47,950 bases of DNA from Phaeodactylibacter sp. (GCF_022763345.1 NZ_JALEGS010000034.1:1-47950), one strand, 5' to 3'. Counted from the first letter of the stretch, positions 25,594 through 35,008 are shown. Notes: generated by a model from the letters alone, not told the origin. Made by a program: numbers and translations.

Positions 25594-25615
25594 TATTTAG
25601 ATCTTATCTAAACAA
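25594..25615. promoter_or_regulatory. Operator-like inverted repeat upstream of the act promoter
   Basis: On the minus strand this reads TTGTTTAGA-TAAGA-TCTAAATA. The arms TTTAGA/TCTAAA are perfect, and all 17 non-spacer positions equal those of the site before coxB. Its centre lies about 33 bases upstream of the -33 element, a position that suits an activator. It resembles, in symmetry only, sites of metal or redox sensors. The protein is unknown. Confidence 0.7.
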
Positions 25616-25744
25616 GGCGTTAACCGCCCGGAAAACTTGACTTGAGGAAGGCTTCAAAACCCTCGTTTTGCGCAATATTGTTTGCTCACCTAATATATGA
25701 ACAAAATTAAATTAATATATACCGTCCGGGGATAATGCTAACGC

Positions 25745-26650
25745 TCAAACTGCCACTTGCGCACGTATAGCAGGATGAGGGTCGTACCCCATCAGTTCAA
25801 AGTCTGAAAAGGTGAACCCGAAGAGGTCTTTTACCTCAGGGTTGATCTTCATCATTGGCAACTTGCGCGGTGTTCTCGTAAGTTGCAGCCGGGCTTGGTC
25901 TATGTGGTTACTGTACAAGTGTACGTCTCCGAATGTATGGACAAATGTGCCGGGTTTCAGTTCGCATACCTGTGCCACCATCATCGTTAAAAGTGCATAG
26001 GAGGCGATGTTGAAGGGCACGCCCAGGAACACATCGGCTGAACGCTGATACAGCTGACAGGACAGCCTGCCCTCCGCTACATAAAACTGGAACAGCACAT
26101 GGCAGGGCGGTAGGCCCGATTGAGCCATGGCCGGGATATCCTGCGGGTTCCAGGCGGTGACGATATGGCGGCGGGAGTCCGGGTTGCGTTTGATTTGCGC
26201 TACGACATCGGCAATTTGGTCCACACCACCGAAATTGCGCCACTGCCGGCCGTATACCGGGCCCAGTTCTCCCCACTTTTCTGCAAAAGCGGCGCCTTCC
26301 TTAATTTTTTCCTCGAACGCTTTCAGTTCCTCTTTCCACTCCGGGCTGTACTTGGGATAGCGGCCTTCCAAGCCATTCGCTTTGAGGTAATACTGAAAAG
26401 GCCACTCGTTCCAAATGCGAACGCCGTTTTGGACGAGGTAACGGATATTGGTATCCCCTTGAAGGAACCACAGCAGCTCATGGAGAATGGACTTATAATG
26501 GACTTTCTTGGTGGTAAGCAGCGGGAAGCCTTCAGCCAGGTCAATATGCATTTGGTACCCAAAGACACTGATCGTACCTACACCGGTACGGTCCTCTTTG
26601 CGGACTCCATTGTCCAAAATATGCTGCAATAGCTCGTGGTACGCCTGCAT
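25745..26650 (-). CDS. thyA: Thymidylate synthase
   Basis: Converts dUMP to dTMP using methylenetetrahydrofolate. From ATG 26650 the product has 301 residues and begins [15 protein letters not shown], the usual family start. The longer frame to 26749 adds an unlikely leader. Seen: phosphate-binding R21 (RTGVGT), [21 protein letters not shown], catalytic C183 in [30 protein letters not shown] and the HLYSNHIDQ region. It has the roughly 40-residue insertion before GPVYG found in the longer class (residues about 92-128). The gene is divergent from the START-domain gene and ends the block before the act promoter. Confidence 0.97.
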   Translation of the reverse strand: MQAYHELLQHILDNGVRKEDRTGVGTISVFGYQMHIDLAEGFPLLTTKKVHYKSILHELLWFLQGDTNIRYLVQNGVRIWNEWPFQYYLKANGLEGRYPKYSPEWKEELKAFEEKIKEGAAFAEKWGELGPVYGRQWRNFGGVDQIADVVAQIKRNPDSRRHIVTAWNPQDIPAMAQSGLPPCHVLFQFYVAEGRLSCQLYQRSADVFLGVPFNIASYALLTMMVAQVCELKPGTFVHTFGDVHLYSNHIDQARLQLTRTPRKLPMMKINPEVKDLFGFTFSDFELMGYDPHPAIRAQVAV

Positions 26651-26720
26651 GCTGAATGCTTTTTGTTTGTGCCAATTTTGTGGCTTTGGCTTGATGGGAC
26701 TATGCGCCGGGTGGTAAAAA

Positions 26721-26748
26721 TGTTGGACAAAAATAAAAACGTCCGACA
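26721..26748 (-). promoter_or_regulatory. thyA -7 box flanked by an inverted repeat
   Basis: TGTTGGAC (26721-26728) and GTCCGACA (26741-26748) are inverted with one mismatch. Between them the minus strand carries TATTTTTG (26728-26735), a TAnnTTTG match. A TTG at the right distance is not clear. It may be the thyA promoter under an operator, or a hairpin in the leader of the divergent gene. Confidence 0.4.
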
Positions 26749-26791
26749 ACCAGCACAGTACTCAGGCGTTAAAAATAAAAATAATTTTTCG

Positions 26792-27454
26792 ATGACAAAC
26801 CGAACTTCCGCGCTTAAGCTTCTTGTTTTCAGCTTTTTATGTCTTTTCTATGGCCATTCCACTGCACAAAACAACGATGGGTGGGCACTCAAGCGCCAAT
26901 CTGACGGACTAACTGTATACGTCCGGGACGCCGCCAACTCGGATGTCAAAGAGATTAAAATTGAAACCATGCTTGATGCTTCCCTGCATGCAGTAGTCGC
27001 CGTGCTTAAGGATGTCCCCGTTTACGAGGAGTGGATCTACAAGTGCCAGGAGGCCTACCGGTTAAAGCCTGCGGAGGACAAAGCCAGCCTTTATTACTGC
27101 AAGGTAGACTTCCCGTGGCCCATGAGTGACCGGGACTTTATCGCACAAAGCCGGCTACGGCAAGACCCGGAAACCCGAAAGGTCTATATTGATGTAAAAG
27201 GCAAGCCCGATCAAAAGGAGGAAATGGAGGACGTCGTCCGCATCCGCAGCCTCGACATCCACTATGAGCTGACGCCGGTGTCGGACAAAAAAACCAAAAT
27301 GAGCTACCGCCTGCATTCGGACCCAGGAGGCGCCATTCCCACCTGGCTCGTCAATATGGTGGTGGACAATGGGCCGGTGAATACGGTAAAGGGCATGCGG
27401 GAGATGCTAAAGTCAGAGAAATATCAGAATGCGAAGTTCGCGTTTTTGAAGTAA
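26792..27454 (+). CDS. START-domain (lipid-transfer-like) secreted protein
   Basis: From ATG 26792 the product has 220 residues with a signal peptide (MTNRTSALKLLVFSFLCLFYGHSTAQ). The open frame upstream to 26636 would add 52 unlikely residues overlapping the thyA start. The mature protein matches the START/SRPBCC-like pattern seen in bacteria: GWALKRQSDGLTVYVRDAANSDVKEIKIETML, VVAVLKDVPVYEEWIYKC, YYCKVDFPWPMSDRDFI and a C-terminal helix TVKGMREML. Proteins of this group bind a hydrophobic ligand. Bacterial members mostly have no known substrate. A periplasmic location is expected. Confidence 0.85.
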   Translation: MTNRTSALKLLVFSFLCLFYGHSTAQNNDGWALKRQSDGLTVYVRDAANSDVKEIKIETMLDASLHAVVAVLKDVPVYEEWIYKCQEAYRLKPAEDKASLYYCKVDFPWPMSDRDFIAQSRLRQDPETRKVYIDVKGKPDQKEEMEDVVRIRSLDIHYELTPVSDKKTKMSYRLHSDPGGAIPTWLVNMVVDNGPVNTVKGMREMLKSEKYQNAKFAFLK

Positions 27455-27615
27455 GACTTCGCCCAACTTTCCTGCACCGCCGGTGTTGACTTTCCCGGAA
27501 AATGACTATACCAGTGCAACGGGTTTTAATGACTTACTGGTTTTTTCGCTCATGAAGCCGCTGTTCATGTTGCACTTTAAATAGTCAGGCATTCACGACT
27601 CAATCCACTGGAATT

Positions 27616-29445
27616 ATGGCTTACCGCAGTATGATGGAAGCAGTGCGCGACCTGGAACGCCACGGCAAACTTGTCCGCATCAAAGAAGAAGTTGACCCCA
27701 ATCTGGAAATCGCCAGCATCCACCGCCGTATTTATGATGCGGAGGGGCCCGCGCTTTTTTTTGAAAACGTAAAAGGCAGCCCCTTCCCTGCCCTGTCTAA
27801 TATTTACGGGACTTTCGAGCGGACAGAGTTTCTGTTCCGCCATACTATAGACAAGGTGCAAAAAGTCATTGAGCTCAAGGCGGACCCAGCCAATCTGCTC
27901 AAAAACCCTATGCGTTACCTGTCGGCACCCTTTACGGCTGTTTCGGCTTTGCCGATGCAGAAACGGATGGGCGCGCCTATCTTGCATGGTACCACTACGG
28001 TCAGCCAGCTGCCGCAAATAAAATCGTGGCCGATGGATGGCGGGGCTTTTGTCACCCTGCCCCAGGTGTTCACCCTGCCTCCCGGTGAAAAGAGCATCAT
28101 GCAGTCCAACCTGGGCATGTACCGCATTCAGTTGTCGGGGAACGAATATGTGCCGGACAAGGAAGTCGGCATGCACTATCAGATTCACCGGGGCATCGGG
28201 GTACACCATACGCAGTACAACAAAAGCGACGAACCCTTCCGGGCGTCTATTTTTGTGGGTGGGCCACCTTCCCATGCGTTTTCGGCTATCATGCCGTTGC
28301 CGGAAGGGCTTTCGGAGCTGACCTTCGCCGGGATGCTGGGCGGGCGGCGTTTCCGCTATGTGCGGCAGAACGGGCATGTCCTATCCGCCGATGCCGACTT
28401 TGTTATCACGGGCATCATCCGCAAGGGAGAGAAAAAGCCGGAAGGGCCATTTGGTGACCACCTGGGCTACTACAGCCTGGAGCACGACTTCCCGGTGATG
28501 GAGGTGGAGAAGGTGTACCACCGCAGGGATGCCGTCTGGCACTTTACCGTGGTGGGCCGGCCACCGCAGGAAGACTCAAGCTTTGGCTACCTCATCCATC
28601 AGCTGGTCAAGCTGCTGACACCTCAGGAGTTTCCGGGGATTAAAGAAATTAATGCAGTGGATGCGGCAGGTGTGCACCCGCTTTTACTGGCGATTGGCAG
28701 TGAACGGTATATGCCATTCCGGGAGCGCAAGCCGGAAGAAATCCTCACGCAGGCGAACCGCATCATTGGCTCCGGGCAGACTTCCCTGGCCAAGTTCCTG
28801 TTTATCGCTGCCGATGGAGATGCGCCGAATTTGAGCACGCATGATATCCCCGGCTTTTTCCGCCATGTGCTGGAGCGCATTGACCTGACCCGGGATTTGC
28901 ACTTTCAGACCAAAACGACCATTGACACCCTCGACTACTCCGGCACTGGATGGAATGCCGGGTCTAAGGTCATTGTGGCCTGCTGCGGGGATAAGCGCCG
29001 CGAGTTGAGCGCCGAACTCCCGGTTGATCTCAGCCTGCCCGGCGGATTTGGCAATCCGAAGTTTGTCCAGCCGGGTATCTTGGCGGTACAGGGGCCTGGA
29101 TTTACCGGTGAAGCTTCCTATAAAGAAGCGGAAACCCTGGCTCATCACCTTCGCCCCTTTGACTGGTCGGGCATCCCGATGATTGTCCTCTGCGATGACA
29201 GCGACTTCCTCAGCGGACCGGTCAACAATTTCCTTTGGGCGGCTTTTACCCGGGCCAATCCCTCTCACGACATTCACGGCGTGGATGCCTTTGTGGAGCA
29301 CAAGCATTGGGGCTGCCGGGGCCCGGTGATTATCGATGCGCGGATTAAGCCGCACCATGCTCCGCCTTTGATTACGGATAAGGACGCGGAAGCGAAGGCC
29401 GACCGTTTCTTCAAAAAAGGTGGATTACTGGAAAAGTGGGGGTGA
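27616..29445 (+). CDS. UbiD-family decarboxylase
   Basis: A 609-residue enzyme of the UbiD family, which uses prenylated FMN to remove carboxyl groups from aromatic or unsaturated acids. The family is clear from MEAVRDLERHGKLVRIKEEVDPNLEI, the nucleotide-binding central region (MHYQIHRGIGVHH), the characteristic GPFGDHLGYYS (the usual E-R-E network lies in this part) and the C-terminal KADRFFKKGGLLEKWG. Relatives in Bacteroidota are thought to act in menaquinone synthesis by the futalosine route. I cannot assign the substrate here. No UbiX partner is in the window. Confidence 0.92.
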   Translation: MAYRSMMEAVRDLERHGKLVRIKEEVDPNLEIASIHRRIYDAEGPALFFENVKGSPFPALSNIYGTFERTEFLFRHTIDKVQKVIELKADPANLLKNPMRYLSAPFTAVSALPMQKRMGAPILHGTTTVSQLPQIKSWPMDGGAFVTLPQVFTLPPGEKSIMQSNLGMYRIQLSGNEYVPDKEVGMHYQIHRGIGVHHTQYNKSDEPFRASIFVGGPPSHAFSAIMPLPEGLSELTFAGMLGGRRFRYVRQNGHVLSADADFVITGIIRKGEKKPEGPFGDHLGYYSLEHDFPVMEVEKVYHRRDAVWHFTVVGRPPQEDSSFGYLIHQLVKLLTPQEFPGIKEINAVDAAGVHPLLLAIGSERYMPFRERKPEEILTQANRIIGSGQTSLAKFLFIAADGDAPNLSTHDIPGFFRHVLERIDLTRDLHFQTKTTIDTLDYSGTGWNAGSKVIVACCGDKRRELSAELPVDLSLPGGFGNPKFVQPGILAVQGPGFTGEASYKEAETLAHHLRPFDWSGIPMIVLCDDSDFLSGPVNNFLWAAFTRANPSHDIHGVDAFVEHKHWGCRGPVIIDARIKPHHAPPLITDKDAEAKADRFFKKGGLLEKWG

Positions 29446-29452
29446 TATGCAA

Positions 29453-30190
29453 CTACCCCTGCTCTATTACCCCTTCCGGGTCCAGCAAGTAGGCAATGCC
29501 GAGCAGGATAGCGAAAATAAGGGCAAGCATAAGGATAGAAAGGACTGCATTTAACAATACCCGGTACCAGGCGCTGCCTTCGGGGCTAAACACACGTGCA
29601 CTCCAGAGGAATACGACACCAAAGAACCAAAAAGGCAATGAGCCCAGCTCGATGCCTAAGAGGAGGTAGAGCGTATCGTAAAGCAGAGTGAACAGGATGG
29701 CCCAAAGTGCAAAGAGATAGATAGCGGCAGTGAAGTGCTCCGGGAAACTATGCTTATGCGGGTAGTAAACAGCGGCTGTAGAAAGGGCCAGCATCGGGAT
29801 CATCAAAAGGAACAGGAATAGCTGAGGCGAAAGGAACGCCTTTAGGGAATCTGAAACCCCACTCACATTCACCGTGATGCCCAGGATTTCCTGGTTGACC
29901 AAAGCCAGGTGAAGGCCGAAAATGAAGAGCATGTACACCACCAGCTGGCTGGGCGACAGGTAGTACCCACGGAATCCCGACCAGTAGTTGTTGACGATGT
30001 AGCGGGGATTCGTCAATAATTGCCGGAAAGTGCCCAACAGGGAGCGCTCCGGCAGCAGCAGGCCTGACAGCCAGCCACCAATCACATCCCAGGTATTGAC
30101 GCGCCTGCCAAGGTAGCGCTGACCGCAGGAGGAACAGTAATCTCCCTGTAGTTCGGTTTGGCAGATGGTGCAGGTGTTTAAAGTAGACAT
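29453..30190 (-). CDS. DUF3667 membrane protein with N-terminal zinc ribbon
   Basis: A 245-residue protein. The N-terminus holds a rubredoxin-like zinc ribbon, CTIC at 7-10 and CSSCG at 18-22, followed by GRRVNTWDVIG. After it come five membrane helices (about 80-100, 120-140, 150-172, 183-203 and 215-240). This layout is the DUF3667 family, common in Bacteroidota and of unknown function. It runs convergently to the UbiD gene, whose stop is 7 bases away, and divergently to cysM. Confidence 0.85.
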   Translation of the reverse strand: MSTLNTCTICQTELQGDYCSSCGQRYLGRRVNTWDVIGGWLSGLLLPERSLLGTFRQLLTNPRYIVNNYWSGFRGYYLSPSQLVVYMLFIFGLHLALVNQEILGITVNVSGVSDSLKAFLSPQLFLFLLMIPMLALSTAAVYYPHKHSFPEHFTAAIYLFALWAILFTLLYDTLYLLLGIELGSLPFWFFGVVFLWSARVFSPEGSAWYRVLLNAVLSILMLALIFAILLGIAYLLDPEGVIEQG

Positions 30191-30346
30191 ATTCCAGCTT
30201 TGAGCTATGAAGTTAGGGCTTTTTTGGGCGTGGGATCCATTTTTGACTATTTTGATGGTAAAAGTTTAGCTGCTGCAAATCCAACCCAAATCTTAAAAGG
30301 ATCGTTATCTTAAAATATAAGTAAACCCAAGATAAAACTTAAATCC

Positions 30347-31231
30347 ATGTCCTCTATCCTACAGCTCGTTGGCAATACGCCTCTGGTAGAAATCAAGAAT
30401 ATCATTAGCAAACCAGGCGTACGCGTCTTTGGGAAGCTCGAAGGGCAAAATCCGGGCGGCAGTGTGAAAGACCGGGCGGCTTATGGCATGATTAAAGGGG
30501 CTATGGACCGCGGAGACCTGAAGCCCGGCATGAAGCTGGTAGAAGCCACAAGTGGGAATACAGGTATTGCCCTGGCGATGATTGCCCGGAGCTTTGGCAT
30601 TGAAATCACGCTGCTCATGCCAGATACGGCTACGGCAGAGCGGGCACAAGCCATGCGGGCTTACGGGGCAGAGGTCATTCTTACGCCGGGCGAGAAAGGC
30701 GGGATTGAGTATTCCAGGCAGGTGGCGGAAGAGATGGTGGCTGAGGGCGGCTATTTTATGCTCAATCAGTTTGCTAATCCTGACAACTGGGGCGCCCACT
30801 ACCACACCACCGGGCCGGAAATCTGGAGAGATACCAAAGAACAGGTCACCCACTTCGTTTCCAGCATGGGCACGACTGGCACCATCATGGGCACCTCCCG
30901 CTTTTTGAAGGAGCAAAACCCGGAAATTCAGATCGTAGGCGTCCAGCCAACCGATGGCTCTAGCATACCCGGTATCCGGCGCTGGTCGCCCGAATTTTTG
31001 CCCAAAATTTACGACCCGGAACGGGTAGACCAGATCATTGATGTCTCTCAGGACGATGCGCAGGCTATGATGCGCCGCCTGGCGCAGGAAGAAGCCATCT
31101 TTTCCGGCATGAGCAGCGGAGGGGCAGTTACTGCGGCTTCACGGCTCGCGGAAACCCTCGATGAGGGTCTTATCGTCTGCATCATTTGCGACCGGGGCGA
31201 CCGTTACCTTTCTTCCGGTATTTTTGAATAA
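30347..31231 (+). CDS. cysM: Cysteine synthase B
   Basis: A 294-residue PLP enzyme that makes cysteine from O-acetylserine (or phosphoserine) and sulfide or thiosulfate. PLP lysine K41 is in GGSVKDRAAYGM, the phosphate/substrate loop TSGNTG is at 68-73, and the Gly-rich SSMGTTGTIMG binds the PLP phosphate. IQPTDGSSIPGIRRW-type sequence (here VQPTDGSSIPGIRRW) fits the CysM/CysK group. The short length (no regulatory extension) favours CysM. The last 28 bases overlap the 3' end of the convergent histidine kinase gene. A sulfide:quinone oxidoreductase gene lies 4 kb further on. Confidence 0.93.
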   Translation: MSSILQLVGNTPLVEIKNIISKPGVRVFGKLEGQNPGGSVKDRAAYGMIKGAMDRGDLKPGMKLVEATSGNTGIALAMIARSFGIEITLLMPDTATAERAQAMRAYGAEVILTPGEKGGIEYSRQVAEEMVAEGGYFMLNQFANPDNWGAHYHTTGPEIWRDTKEQVTHFVSSMGTTGTIMGTSRFLKEQNPEIQIVGVQPTDGSSIPGIRRWSPEFLPKIYDPERVDQIIDVSQDDAQAMMRRLAQEEAIFSGMSSGGAVTAASRLAETLDEGLIVCIICDRGDRYLSSGIFE

Positions 31232-33273
31232 TGGTGCTGCAGGTCGTGCTGAGCTTTACCAATAACGCTTAAAAGCTTGTGGCAGGCCGATTGCAGGGCG
31301 CTCCAATCCGGAGGGCTTTCTTTGGTCATACGCTCTATTTTGGCACAGGCTTTTTCCTGTTGTTTTAAGCCGAGCATAGACAAGCTGGGCTTGAATTTGT
31401 GGACCACGCTATAGAGCGCTTCTGGCCGCCGGCCCTGCAGGTTTGCTTCCACCTGTTGGATCATCTCCGGAATTTCTTTCAGGAAAGTCTGAATCATATC
31501 CTGGATAAAGGCCTCATCTCCACCACTCATGGCGTGCAGGTAGGAAAGGTCAATTTGTTCCGCCGGAGACTCTTCTGCCTTCGGTGCATGATCTTCTTCG
31601 CCCTGCGGAGCAGTATCTTCCAGCCATTTGATCATCACCCGCTTCAGGAGATCCGGGGCAAAGGGCTTCGTGACAAAGTCATTCATTCCGGAAGCCAGGC
31701 CGTGGTTGCGTTCTTCCAGGAGGGCGGCTGCGGTGAGGGCTACAATTGGTGTCTTTTTATTCCGGCCTGATACCCGGATGCGCTTCGATGCCTCCAGTCC
31801 ATCCATTTTTGGCATATGAATGTCCATCAGAATGATGTCGTACTTCTTATGCGAACAGCGGCGTATGGCCTCCAGCCCATCGGGTACGATTTCTGCTTCG
31901 CAGCCAAATTTTTCAAGAATCCGCTCCACCAGTTTCTGGTTCATCCGGTTGTCCTCGGCCACCAGTACATTGATGCCCGACAGTTGATTTTGACCAGCTG
32001 GCACGGGAGCAACCGGTGCTTTGGCTACTTGTTTTTGAACCGGCAGGGTCAGGTCAATGGTGAATACCGATCCTGCACCCGGCTCGCTTTCGACGGATAT
32101 TACGCCATCCATTAGGGCCAGCAATTCACGTACAATGGACAAGCCCAGCCCTGTGCCGGCATGCCCCTGCCCTACTGCTTTCCGGCCTTGCTTAAACTGA
32201 TCAAAAATATGAGGGAGGTGCTCTTCCTCGATCCCTTGCCCGGTATCGCCTACTTTTATTTGCAGGTCGGCTTTGTCTCCACGCTGGCTGAGCATGCAAA
32301 CAGACAAGCTGATGGTGCCGGATTCGGTGAACTTGCTGGCGTTGTTGAGCAGGTTGTTCATGATCTGTTGCAAACGCATAGAGTCGCCAATAAAGGAAGT
32401 GCTCTCTGGCAAATCGTGCTCATATCGCACCTGTACCGGTTTATCTTTTATACGCAATTGCCAGGACTGATGCAGCCCGCTGAACAAGCCATGCAGATCG
32501 AATGGCTTCGGGTCCAGCACCACTTCTCCAGCTTCGATTTTGGAAGCATCCAGGATGTTGTTGATGAGGTCCATGAGGTTGTCGGAAGCAAACCGCATGA
32601 CGTTGAGGTACTCCTGTTGGTGGCTGTCGAGGTTGGTGTCGCGCAGCAGGTGGACCATACCCAACATGGCATTCATAGGCGTGCGAATCTCGTGGCTGAC
32701 GTTGGCCAGGAATTGCTGCTGCGCACGGCGGGCCACTTCTGCCTCTTCCTGAGCGACTTTGCGCTGACGCGTTTCCTCCCGCAACCGCTCGTGTGCCATA
32801 CAACCTTCAATGGCAACGGCAAACTTCTTGAGCACAGGCCTCAGTTGCCGAAGGGACCGGTCTGACAGCGCAGCCTCCGAAGCGCCCTGAAGAAGCATGA
32901 ATGCACCGGGCCCTAATAGCAGCAGGGCAACGTAGCCCTTGTTGATTTGATTGGCTTTTAGAAAGCCAGAGAATGGAGCTTCTTCAGCGGCCCAGACCTG
33001 TATGGTATCCTGGTCTAAGGCTGCTATAATTGGATCTAAAGCGGATAGCTTGACCTGAGCCGCTTTGCAGGCCGGGCGGGCGCACAGCAGTTGATAAGCA
33101 TTAGGCTGTCTTTGAAGCCCCTGCTCCGCCACCCATACCGCACCGTAAGCCAGGTTGCGGCGGGCTAACAAGACCGAGAGGAATTGCTCGCAATTGGAAT
33201 AGGCATCAAGCCCCGCTCCAATGGTCAGCGACAATTCGTACAGATCGGATATTTCGCGAACGATCTTATCCAT
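31204..33273 (-). CDS. Hybrid histidine kinase with receiver and Hpt domains
   Basis: From ATG 33273 the product has 689 residues without membrane helices, so a cytosolic sensor kinase. Order: GAF-like sensor (about 5-160), coiled coil (160-188), HisKA with H194 in ANVSHEIRTPMN, HATPase with N-box NLLNNASKF (about 307-315) and G-boxes DTGQGI and GTGLGLSI, receiver domain with D484 (ILMDIHMPKMDG) and K536, and a C-terminal Hpt domain with H625 (VVHKFKPS). A full phosphorelay is therefore present in one chain, and an output regulator must be encoded elsewhere. The upstream FIST gene runs in the same direction and probably supplies sensing. An upstream ATG at 33309 is possible. Confidence 0.92.
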   Translation of the reverse strand: MDKIVREISDLYELSLTIGAGLDAYSNCEQFLSVLLARRNLAYGAVWVAEQGLQRQPNAYQLLCARPACKAAQVKLSALDPIIAALDQDTIQVWAAEEAPFSGFLKANQINKGYVALLLLGPGAFMLLQGASEAALSDRSLRQLRPVLKKFAVAIEGCMAHERLREETRQRKVAQEEAEVARRAQQQFLANVSHEIRTPMNAMLGMVHLLRDTNLDSHQQEYLNVMRFASDNLMDLINNILDASKIEAGEVVLDPKPFDLHGLFSGLHQSWQLRIKDKPVQVRYEHDLPESTSFIGDSMRLQQIMNNLLNNASKFTESGTISLSVCMLSQRGDKADLQIKVGDTGQGIEEEHLPHIFDQFKQGRKAVGQGHAGTGLGLSIVRELLALMDGVISVESEPGAGSVFTIDLTLPVQKQVAKAPVAPVPAGQNQLSGINVLVAEDNRMNQKLVERILEKFGCEAEIVPDGLEAIRRCSHKKYDIILMDIHMPKMDGLEASKRIRVSGRNKKTPIVALTAAALLEERNHGLASGMNDFVTKPFAPDLLKRVMIKWLEDTAPQGEEDHAPKAEESPAEQIDLSYLHAMSGGDEAFIQDMIQTFLKEIPEMIQQVEANLQGRRPEALYSVVHKFKPSLSMLGLKQQEKACAKIERMTKESPPDWSALQSACHKLLSVIGKAQHDLQHHYSKIPEER

Positions 33274-33400
33274 GTCAGTGAAGTGTTGTTGTTCAAAGCA
33301 CCTGTTCACAGACCAAAGGTATTGGTTTGTGTTCAGCGTGCTGTTTAGTGTTTGTGTTTGTCTGTTGGGTTTTCGGGTGTTTTCAATAAGGCTAACGAAT

Positions 33401-34525
33401 TCAGTAAAGTGACCCTATAACGATCGTTTTGTTGAAAAATTCCAGATAGCCTTCTCCGTAGGAGGATATTTCGCCTAAGCTAAGCATGCCCTGCGGGCTG
33501 ACTTCGGAGCGCACCGCTTTGATGCGCTTGTTAATTTGTTCAAGTTCTTCTTCGTGCCGGTCTTCCAGGAAAAGGGCTCTTGACACACAATCCACCACCA
33601 TAGTGTGCCTGACCATAGCCTGGGTAGTTTGGGAACGGGACAGCGTTTCTTCAACCGCTTCGGCAGCTGATGTAATAAGGTTGTCTGCGGTGCCTTTCAT
33701 GATATTCAACACCGTATTTTCCGGTACTTCTCCTACGCAGACCAGACCGCCCTCATTATTGACGGCAATGGGGTCGCGGACCACCTCTTCTGCATTCGAC
33801 TTGTAGATCCCAAAAGGATAACCTTTGGCCACCTCGAAGAAATTGTCCTTAGTTATAGAGCAACCACAATCCTTTTCGATGTAGTTTTTGTACACACTGA
33901 ATGCTTCTTCCCAGTTGAGTTCATAAATCACATTTTGGGAAGTCCGGGTCGCAACAATCGGGCCTGCCAGGCGTTTCCAGCCATGCTTGACACCAAGGTG
34001 GGTGTCGTAATCCAAAAAGGCAATCACAGCGGCATCCTGAAACAATCCATCCGGGGTAAGCAGACAGGGTTGCTGTTTGAGCGAAAGGGAACCCGCCCCA
34101 CCACCGATGAAATTGACTTGATCTCCGAGCCGGTCATACAGCCCGGAGAGGAAGTGAGCAATATTCGACATCAGGCCATCAATCATGATCCAGGCGGTTA
34201 CAGGCTTTGCAGGGCCCGATAAAACCGTTTTCAGGTCCGGCCAATTGTAGCCGGGGGTATTTAACCCAGACATGATAACCGGAGGGGCTATCGCTTGTAA
34301 TTTTTTAGCTACCACGCCCTGTTTGTACAACTTGCTGTTGTGAATGACACCGGGGAAAACGCCTCCGATAAAAGGCACCTCCGCTTTATTCAGGCGCTCT
34401 ATTAAGGCCTCCGCATCCAGCGCGTCTGATTCTGCAACCAGCAATACCATCAAGTCGTGGGGCCGGATTTCCTGCCTCAGAATAGTATCTGCTATTACGT
34501 TGTAGTCGTCAGACTGAATGTACAT
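33401..34525 (-). CDS. FIST sensory-domain protein
   Basis: A 374-residue soluble protein with FIST_N (about 10-190; FIGGVFPGVIHNSKLYKQGVV, FIGGGAGSLSLKQQPCLL) and FIST_C (about 200-350; WEEAFSVYKNYIEK, YPFGIY, DCVSRALFLEDRHEEELEQI). FIST domains are predicted to bind small ligands such as amino acids and often pair with signalling proteins. The gene lies about 130 bases upstream of a hybrid histidine kinase on the same strand, so it is likely its sensor partner. It is annotated from pattern recognition; the ligand is unknown. Confidence 0.88.
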   Translation of the reverse strand: MYIQSDDYNVIADTILRQEIRPHDLMVLLVAESDALDAEALIERLNKAEVPFIGGVFPGVIHNSKLYKQGVVAKKLQAIAPPVIMSGLNTPGYNWPDLKTVLSGPAKPVTAWIMIDGLMSNIAHFLSGLYDRLGDQVNFIGGGAGSLSLKQQPCLLTPDGLFQDAAVIAFLDYDTHLGVKHGWKRLAGPIVATRTSQNVIYELNWEEAFSVYKNYIEKDCGCSITKDNFFEVAKGYPFGIYKSNAEEVVRDPIAVNNEGGLVCVGEVPENTVLNIMKGTADNLITSAAEAVEETLSRSQTTQAMVRHTMVVDCVSRALFLEDRHEEELEQINKRIKAVRSEVSPQGMLSLGEISSYGEGYLEFFNKTIVIGSLY

Positions 34526-34976
34526 TATTCAATTTAGCTTTGGCATTGCACCAATAGGCACAGTGCGAATGAAACAAAGGTTTCGTAAGGATAAGCTAAG
34601 TGCATAGACCTGCAATGCTGACGCGCATAGCAGCGTAGTTAAATCAATGGATTGGAAAACTTAGACGTACTATTCCGACTTTTCAACGCAGAATATAATG
34701 CCCTTAGAAAGCTGCACTATACTTAGTGTCAGTAGCGTTGAAGCAATTCAATGTGATAAAGGAAGGTAAACGAGGTTAAGACGGGGGACTGTTGCTGTTC
34801 TTTAGCGTTTCTTAAGGGGACTAACAGATGGTAAATAGTGTATGTTCAGTAAAGGTATAAAAACTTAACCGCATTCAAAATTTTTTTTCGCTAATGCGTG
34901 CTAAAAATTTGTAGCCCAGCACTGATTTCCTAATGGCTGATAACTCTATTTCACCGGACTTAGGAAAGAAGACAAA
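34526..34976. other. Gene-free stretch upstream of the FIST gene
   Basis: Between the FIST gene start and the terminator at 34977 I find no convincing reading frame. The DNA is AT-rich with short homopolymer runs. No perfect TAnnTTTG with a spaced TTG was found for the FIST gene on the minus strand. A small hairpin (GAAAC-AAAG-GTTTC, near 34570) is the only structure noted. Confidence 0.5.
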
Positions 34977-35008
34977 TGCCCGGACGCTAAACAAACAGCA
35001 CCCGGGCA
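34977..35008 (-). terminator. Terminator of the sulfide:quinone oxidoreductase gene
   Basis: TGCCCGG (34977-34983) and CCGGGCA (35002-35008) form a 7-bp GC-rich stem with an 18-base loop. On the minus strand TTTGTCTTC follows. It is about 28 bases after the stop at 35037. Confidence 0.6.

Noticed and set aside
25681..25740. AT-rich direct repeats TAATATAT as a replication origin or DnaA region
   Set aside because: No DnaA boxes or replication genes nearby; short AT repeats alone are not evidence.
27577..28377. 266-codon minus-strand frame over the start of the UbiD gene
   Set aside because: It is a shadow of the UbiD coding region, which has clear family motifs; the opposite frame has none.
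28684..29358. 224-codon minus-strand frame over the UbiD 3' half
   Set aside because: Shadow of the UbiD gene, no domain or start context.
32161..32865. 234-codon plus-strand frame inside the histidine kinase gene
   Set aside because: It overlaps the HisKA and HATPase parts, whose motifs are unmistakable on the other strand.
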